Of a stretch of 25,739 nt of DNA, positions 23,124 to 25,739 are shown one piece after another. The notes below the pieces were generated by a model, which had not been told where the DNA came from, did no database searches, and saw nothing but the letters and a program-made list of their open reading frames with translations. Position 1 is the stretch's first letter. The number at the start of each line of letters is the position of its first letter. Position numbers and translations under genes: made by a program. The stretch is from the NCBI GenBank assembly GCA_017443165.1, contig JAFSOW010000231.1:1-25739 (forward strand), written 5' to 3'. This DNA is from Acidaminococcaceae bacterium (GTDB lineage: Bacteria > Bacillota > Negativicutes > Acidaminococcales > Acidaminococcaceae).

Positions 23124-23276
23124 TTATCTACCATCCATATTTAACGCAATCGCCTGCAGCGCCAGCGCGCACACTATCCATGTCAGGCTTTGCGTCCCTG
23201 CCAATTCGTGCAGCTTTGCGCCAACCGCTGCCCCGCCGCACATGATCGAGAATAATACCGTGAACATTCTGGCCAT
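23124..23276 (-). CDS. Small membrane protein
   Basis: About 50 residues beginning MARMFTVLFSIMCGG. A longer TTG-initiated reading from 23309 exists, but the ATG at 23276 has GGAGGG nine nt upstream and begins one nt after the upstream stop, so it is preferred. Two hydrophobic stretches (residues about 4-18 and 27-43) would make one or two membrane segments. It lies among early genes rather than beside an endolysin, so a holin role is not supported. It may be a superinfection-exclusion or host-interaction peptide, but that is only a guess. Confidence 0.55.
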   Translation of the reverse strand: MARMFTVLFSIMCGGAAVGAKLHELAGTQSLTWIVCALALQAIALNMDGR

Positions 23277-23277
23277 A

Positions 23278-23796
23278 TTATGTGCCCTCCAATAATCCGC
23301 GCGTGACAAAAGTTTTATTTGTCATTGATGCAAGGGCAGCGGCTGCTCTTACAACATCGTCATCTGTTTTTGCAAATTGCATATTTTTATCATGTACTCG
23401 CACGTTTTCATCCGGGTAAATACCGTTTGCTTGCACAAATGCGATATAGGCAGCCTGCATATGCTTTTTGATTGCTGCCGCATAAACCTCATAATGCAGC
23501 CCAATCTCCGCCGCTTCAAAATCCGTTGTATCCGCCGTCAAAATCCGTTTCCCGACAGCTTGAAAAACTTTCACGTCACCACAAACCATGTAAATGATTT
23601 GAGCCAACAGTTTCCTTTCGTAATCCCTGTTGTATTTAAATACATGTCTTGTTACGGATGCCGTGCCGATCATATCGTCGGTGATTCTATATAACGACTT
23701 TAGACGTTCATACGTTTCGAGAGCTGCCGTCTTCTCTCCCGCGCATCCGTTCTCTGCCAGTTCCTTAATTTTGCGTAACCGTTCCAGTTTATCCAT
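23278..23796 (-). CDS. DUF2786-like domain protein
   Basis: A 172-residue protein. The N-terminal 40 residues (ERLRKIKELAENGCAGEKTAA..., then YERLKSLYRITDDMI) match the pattern of DUF2786: a charged helix, a small-residue turn, a helix with repeated Ala/Glu, then a short helix ending in a hydrophobic/acidic turn. The remainder is a helical and strand domain rich in Ala and Tyr (HYEVYAAAIKKHMQAAYIAF). DUF2786 proteins are common in phages and mobile elements and their biochemical role is not settled. The ribosome binding site is GGAGGCGG. The gene starts one nt after the upstream stop. Confidence 0.6.
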   Translation of the reverse strand: MDKLERLRKIKELAENGCAGEKTAALETYERLKSLYRITDDMIGTASVTRHVFKYNRDYERKLLAQIIYMVCGDVKVFQAVGKRILTADTTDFEAAEIGLHYEVYAAAIKKHMQAAYIAFVQANGIYPDENVRVHDKNMQFAKTDDDVVRAAAALASMTNKTFVTRGLLEGT

Positions 23797-23797
23797 A

Positions 23798-24445
23798 TTA
23801 TTCCGCCTCCGTGTCGTCTTTCAGCAGCTCTTTCATCAAAGCCCTGCCGATATAACCGGTAGCTGTTTCTCCGGTAATATTTAATTTCGGGACATCCAGA
23901 TAGGCCGCTATACAAATATCCTTTAACTTTTGCTTGTATTCCGCCACAGCTTCCCGGCGTGCTCTTTTAATCCCGAAAACGTCTGGCGGCTCCGTTGCAG
24001 AATAAATCGCGGCGTCTACATAATCGGGCGGTGGAGTCTTCTTTTCTTCCGGCGGATCCTCCGGCCAGCGTTCTTTTTGCCGCTCCTTTTTTGCTGTTCC
24101 TTTTTTTGCCGGTTCGTTTTTCGGAGCTTCCAGCGCGCCCGCTTTTCCGGTCGCTTCCGTTATGCCGCTCAGGTTAATGCTGCCGATTACCGCATCCGGT
24201 TCTTCCGGCTCTATTTTCGGCAGCTCCGGAACGCTGCCCGAAATCGCCGCATTGATATCGCCTACAGAGCACTGCAGCGCCAGAGCAAATTTCTGTTTTG
24301 TCGCTTCTTTGAAATTGGTGGAGCCGGCCTTCGCCCGCTGCATCGTCGCGTACGGTATATCGTAATCCATTTCCAGGTCGTACCGTGTTAACCCCAGCTC
24401 ATGCATGCGCTTTTCAATGAAATCCCATAACGGTTTTTTTGCCAT
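23798..24445 (-). CDS. XRE-like helix-turn-helix protein
   Basis: A 215-residue protein whose first 65 residues look like a Cro/cI-type helix-turn-helix: LTRYDLEMDYDIPYATMQRAKAG reads as helix, turn and recognition helix, followed by KQKFALALQCSVGDI. Residues about 70-140 are Pro/Glu/Lys-rich and probably disordered. The C-terminal 70 residues form a second small helical domain. It sits mid-operon with a GGAGG eight nt before the ATG, rather than divergent from an early promoter. It is therefore more likely a middle-gene regulator or replication accessory factor than the lysogeny repressor. The promoter it acts on is unknown. Confidence 0.65.
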   Translation of the reverse strand: MAKKPLWDFIEKRMHELGLTRYDLEMDYDIPYATMQRAKAGSTNFKEATKQKFALALQCSVGDINAAISGSVPELPKIEPEEPDAVIGSINLSGITEATGKAGALEAPKNEPAKKGTAKKERQKERWPEDPPEEKKTPPPDYVDAAIYSATEPPDVFGIKRARREAVAEYKQKLKDICIAAYLDVPKLNITGETATGYIGRALMKELLKDDTEAE

Positions 24446-24446
24446 T

Positions 24447-24770
24447 TTACTTTCCTCCCGGCACGCTGCCGTCTGCCTCTACTATCACAACACCTTCACC
24501 AATCATTCCCAGGATGATTTCTTCTGCCGTGATCAGGCGCTTGTTAATACTTATGATCGTATTGTTGCGCCTGTCCATGAACCGAGACAGCCGTTTGGTA
24601 CTAAAACCAAACTCGTCTTTAAGGGCCAGCATGGAAGCCGCCTCACAGTCCCGCATTGCGTCGTTATACAACGCTTTGGCCCATTCGTTCATCTGTTCCC
24701 GGTTCATGTTCTTGACCGTCTTGTATGTGGCTCTGGATATCAGCTCACGTACTTTAACTTTCTGGGCCAT
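24447..24770 (-). CDS. Hypothetical helical early protein
   Basis: About 107 residues, starting MAQKVKVREL. A longer reading from 24833 exists, but the ATG at 24770 has GGGAGG nine nt upstream and gives only a 17-bp overlap, so it is preferred. The protein is almost wholly helical and basic. Residues about 45-75 (LKDEFGFSTKRLSRFMDRRNN) look like a helix-turn-helix-type segment, so a DNA-binding or transcription-related role is possible but unproven. It lies directly before the XRE-like gene. Confidence 0.6.
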   Translation of the reverse strand: MAQKVKVRELISRATYKTVKNMNREQMNEWAKALYNDAMRDCEAASMLALKDEFGFSTKRLSRFMDRRNNTIISINKRLITAEEIILGMIGEGVVIVEADGSVPGGK

Positions 24771-25044
24771 CCGCTGCCGCCTCCCCGGTTTTCTGTTCGG
24801 TTTCCGGATCGTCGGGACGCATCGCGTAAGCATTCATTCTATTGGAATCCCCTGCAATCAATGCCAGACCCAGATCCGCCATCGCCTTAACAACGCTCTT
24901 TACTGTCTTGTACCGGCCCAACGTAATAGTATGGTCTTTGGTCCGGGCCAAGATGACCAGCATATTATCTTGCTGTTCTGCGCAAAAAAATTCCGCATGT
25001 TCGCTGTTAACAATGACTTGGCCGGTTTGTCCAATTATGTACAT
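24754..25044 (-). CDS. Conserved-type hypothetical phage protein
   Basis: A 96-residue protein with an excellent AAGGAGG 7 nt before the ATG. The N-terminal 70 residues alternate beta strands and end in an LGRYKTVKSVVKAM helix. This layout (a strand-rich body with LGxY followed by a helix) resembles small proteins of unknown function found often in early regions of Firmicutes phages. The C-terminal 25 residues are acidic and Pro/Glu-rich, probably disordered. Its last 17 bp overlap the next gene. Function unknown. Confidence 0.65.
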   Translation of the reverse strand: MYIIGQTGQVIVNSEHAEFFCAEQQDNMLVILARTKDHTITLGRYKTVKSVVKAMADLGLALIAGDSNRMNAYAMRPDDPETEQKTGEAAADGPES

Positions 25045-25056
25045 GCGATTGCCTCC

Positions 25057-25302
25057 TTACAATGCCAATTTTTCGGCAATTTCCCTTTTTACACTTTCCA
25101 ACGGCCGCCCCGGCACGCAAAAACCTTCACCGAGCCGATAGGTTCCGACGCCGACGCTGCCGTCCAGATAGTACGCTTTAATTTTTACCGGCTGCTTGGT
25201 TGCAGCAGCTGCGACCAACGCCATGACGCTGGCGTCTTTTACACAACGAAATCGCCCGCACAACGTTCCATCGTTGTGGCTTATTTCTATATAGTCAAGC
25301 AT
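25057..25302 (-). CDS. Hypothetical early phage protein
   Basis: About 81 residues, starting MLDYIEISHND, with a mixed alpha/beta pattern and no recognised family. An in-frame ATG lies 4 codons upstream at 25314. I prefer 25302 because GGGA lies 6 nt before it, whereas the 25314 start has no clear ribosome binding site, but the choice is uncertain. It overlaps the end of the upstream gene. Two cysteines occur in CGRFRC. Function unknown. Confidence 0.6.
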   Translation of the reverse strand: MLDYIEISHNDGTLCGRFRCVKDASVMALVAAAATKQPVKIKAYYLDGSVGVGTYRLGEGFCVPGRPLESVKREIAEKLAL

Positions 25303-25514
25303 ACCTTTTCCCATCCCCGCTTATCCGCGTACCTCATCAGCGACACTGCAGCCTCTTCTTCACTCAGGTACCAATTCTCACACGGCCATGGCCACCATAT
25401 ATCTTTCTTGGGATTATAACAGAAGGTGGTCCACCCGTAATGTCCATGCCTTACTTCAAACAAAAAGCCGCGTTTATCTTTGTACCTCAAGCCCCGTTTA
25501 TCTTTGCGCCTCAT
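25287..25514 (-). CDS. Hypothetical early phage protein
   Basis: A 75-residue basic, aromatic-rich protein not recognised as any family. The N-terminus contains KDKRG twice (residues 4-8 and 12-16), a short tandem duplication visible in the DNA. The middle is rich in Trp and Tyr (WWPWP, ENWYLSEEE). The ATG is preceded by a strong GGAGGTG at proper spacing and overlaps the upstream stop by 4 bp, so it is very likely translated. Function unknown. Confidence 0.65.
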   Translation of the reverse strand: MRRKDKRGLRYKDKRGFLFEVRHGHYGWTTFCYNPKKDIWWPWPCENWYLSEEEAAVSLMRYADKRGWEKVCLTI

Positions 25515-25723
25515 TCCGTCACCTCCGGATCAGCCAGAAATGATTCCTGTAATTTCTTTTCGGCCTTCACAATATCGTCATCTGTCAATGGTTCGCCGGA
25601 AAAATCGCCACCGATTGTTACGCCACAGTTTTTGCACTCCGCTGTAAAACCGTTTTTGTAATCTGTTACCTCTATGCGATGTTTGCACACCGGGCAGATT
25701 ATAAAATATGCACCAACATCCAT
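25511..25723 (-). CDS. Small zinc-ribbon-like protein
   Basis: A 70-residue protein with two CxxC knuckles, CPVC at residues 10-13 and CKNC at 30-33, spaced as in a rubredoxin-type zinc ribbon. The C-terminal half is acidic and helical. It is the first gene visible in the early operon and its stop overlaps the next start (ATGA). The ribosome binding site is weak (GCGGTG). No specific function can be assigned. Small zinc ribbons of this kind in phage early regions are usually of unknown role and may bind nucleic acid or a host protein. Confidence 0.7.
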   Translation of the reverse strand: MDVGAYFIICPVCKHRIEVTDYKNGFTAECKNCGVTIGGDFSGEPLTDDDIVKAEKKLQESFLADPEVTE

Positions 25724-25739
25724 TGTTTACACCGCTTTC

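Noticed and set aside
23124..23309. Early small membrane protein as a holin
   Set aside because: No endolysin is nearby, and the gene is in the early operon far from the expected lysis position left of the window.
24439..25419. A 326-codon open frame on the plus strand over the right-hand early genes
   Set aside because: It runs antisense across four minus-strand genes that have good ribosome binding sites and coupled starts. Its composition is that of a reverse-strand shadow.
1..25739. CRISPR arrays, tRNA genes, insertion sequences, attachment sites
   Set aside because: No regularly spaced repeats, cloverleaf sequences, transposase motifs or core duplications were seen.

Overview
The window is a 25.7 kb stretch of a tailed, long-tailed (siphovirus-type) temperate phage or prophage. 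Every convincing gene lies on the minus strand, so biological order runs from high to low coordinates. Genes are tightly packed, with many 1-29 bp overlaps (repeated ATGA/GTGA stop-start junctions) and mostly clear GGAGG-type ribosome binding sites. No integrase, repressor, tRNA, CRISPR array or insertion sequence was seen. Lysogeny genes would lie to the right of the window and lysis genes to the left.

Early region (25723 to about 17209): small accessory proteins come first, then an XRE-like helix-turn-helix protein, a DUF2786-like protein, a small membrane protein and a zinc-ribbon protein. They are followed by three very short ORFs, a putative Rad52-like annealing protein and an HNHc_6-type nuclease. 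Next come a replisome organizer with a candidate replication origin inside its own coding sequence, a putative G39P-type helicase loader, a phage ParB-like protein, a DUF4406 protein and a sigma-region-4-like late regulator. A 111-bp gap (17098-17208) with an extended -10 promoter candidate, a hairpin and an intrinsic terminator separates this from the late genes.

Late region (17097 to 1): HNH nuclease, small and large terminase, HK97-type portal, ClpP-type prohead protease and HK97-fold major capsid protein. Then a three-domain Ig-like (CBM_X2-type) extension, head-tail connector, tail assembly chaperone in two frames, head closure protein, tail terminator, and a major tail protein with its own X2 domain. 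The series ends with a gp10-like protein, tape measure protein, and a GTA-like tail tip (DUF2460, DUF2163-like, NlpC/P60, gpJ-like hub), followed by the start of a small membrane protein cut by the window edge.

The most notable observations are two predicted programmed -1 ribosomal frameshifts with the same A AAA AAA heptamer in the correct frame. One sits at the end of the capsid gene and would make a minor capsid protein carrying three Ig-like domains. It is followed after 7 nt by a 9-bp inverted repeat. The other makes the long form of the tail assembly chaperone, which is oddly placed among the head-tail connector genes. The third notable feature is an iteron/palindrome cluster plus AT-rich run inside the replisome organizer gene.

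Host: early genes are of Firmicutes-phage type, while the tail tip is of the lambda/gene-transfer-agent type found in phages of outer-membrane hosts. This combination suggests a diderm Firmicute (Negativicutes) host. That is inference; the sequence alone does not prove it.
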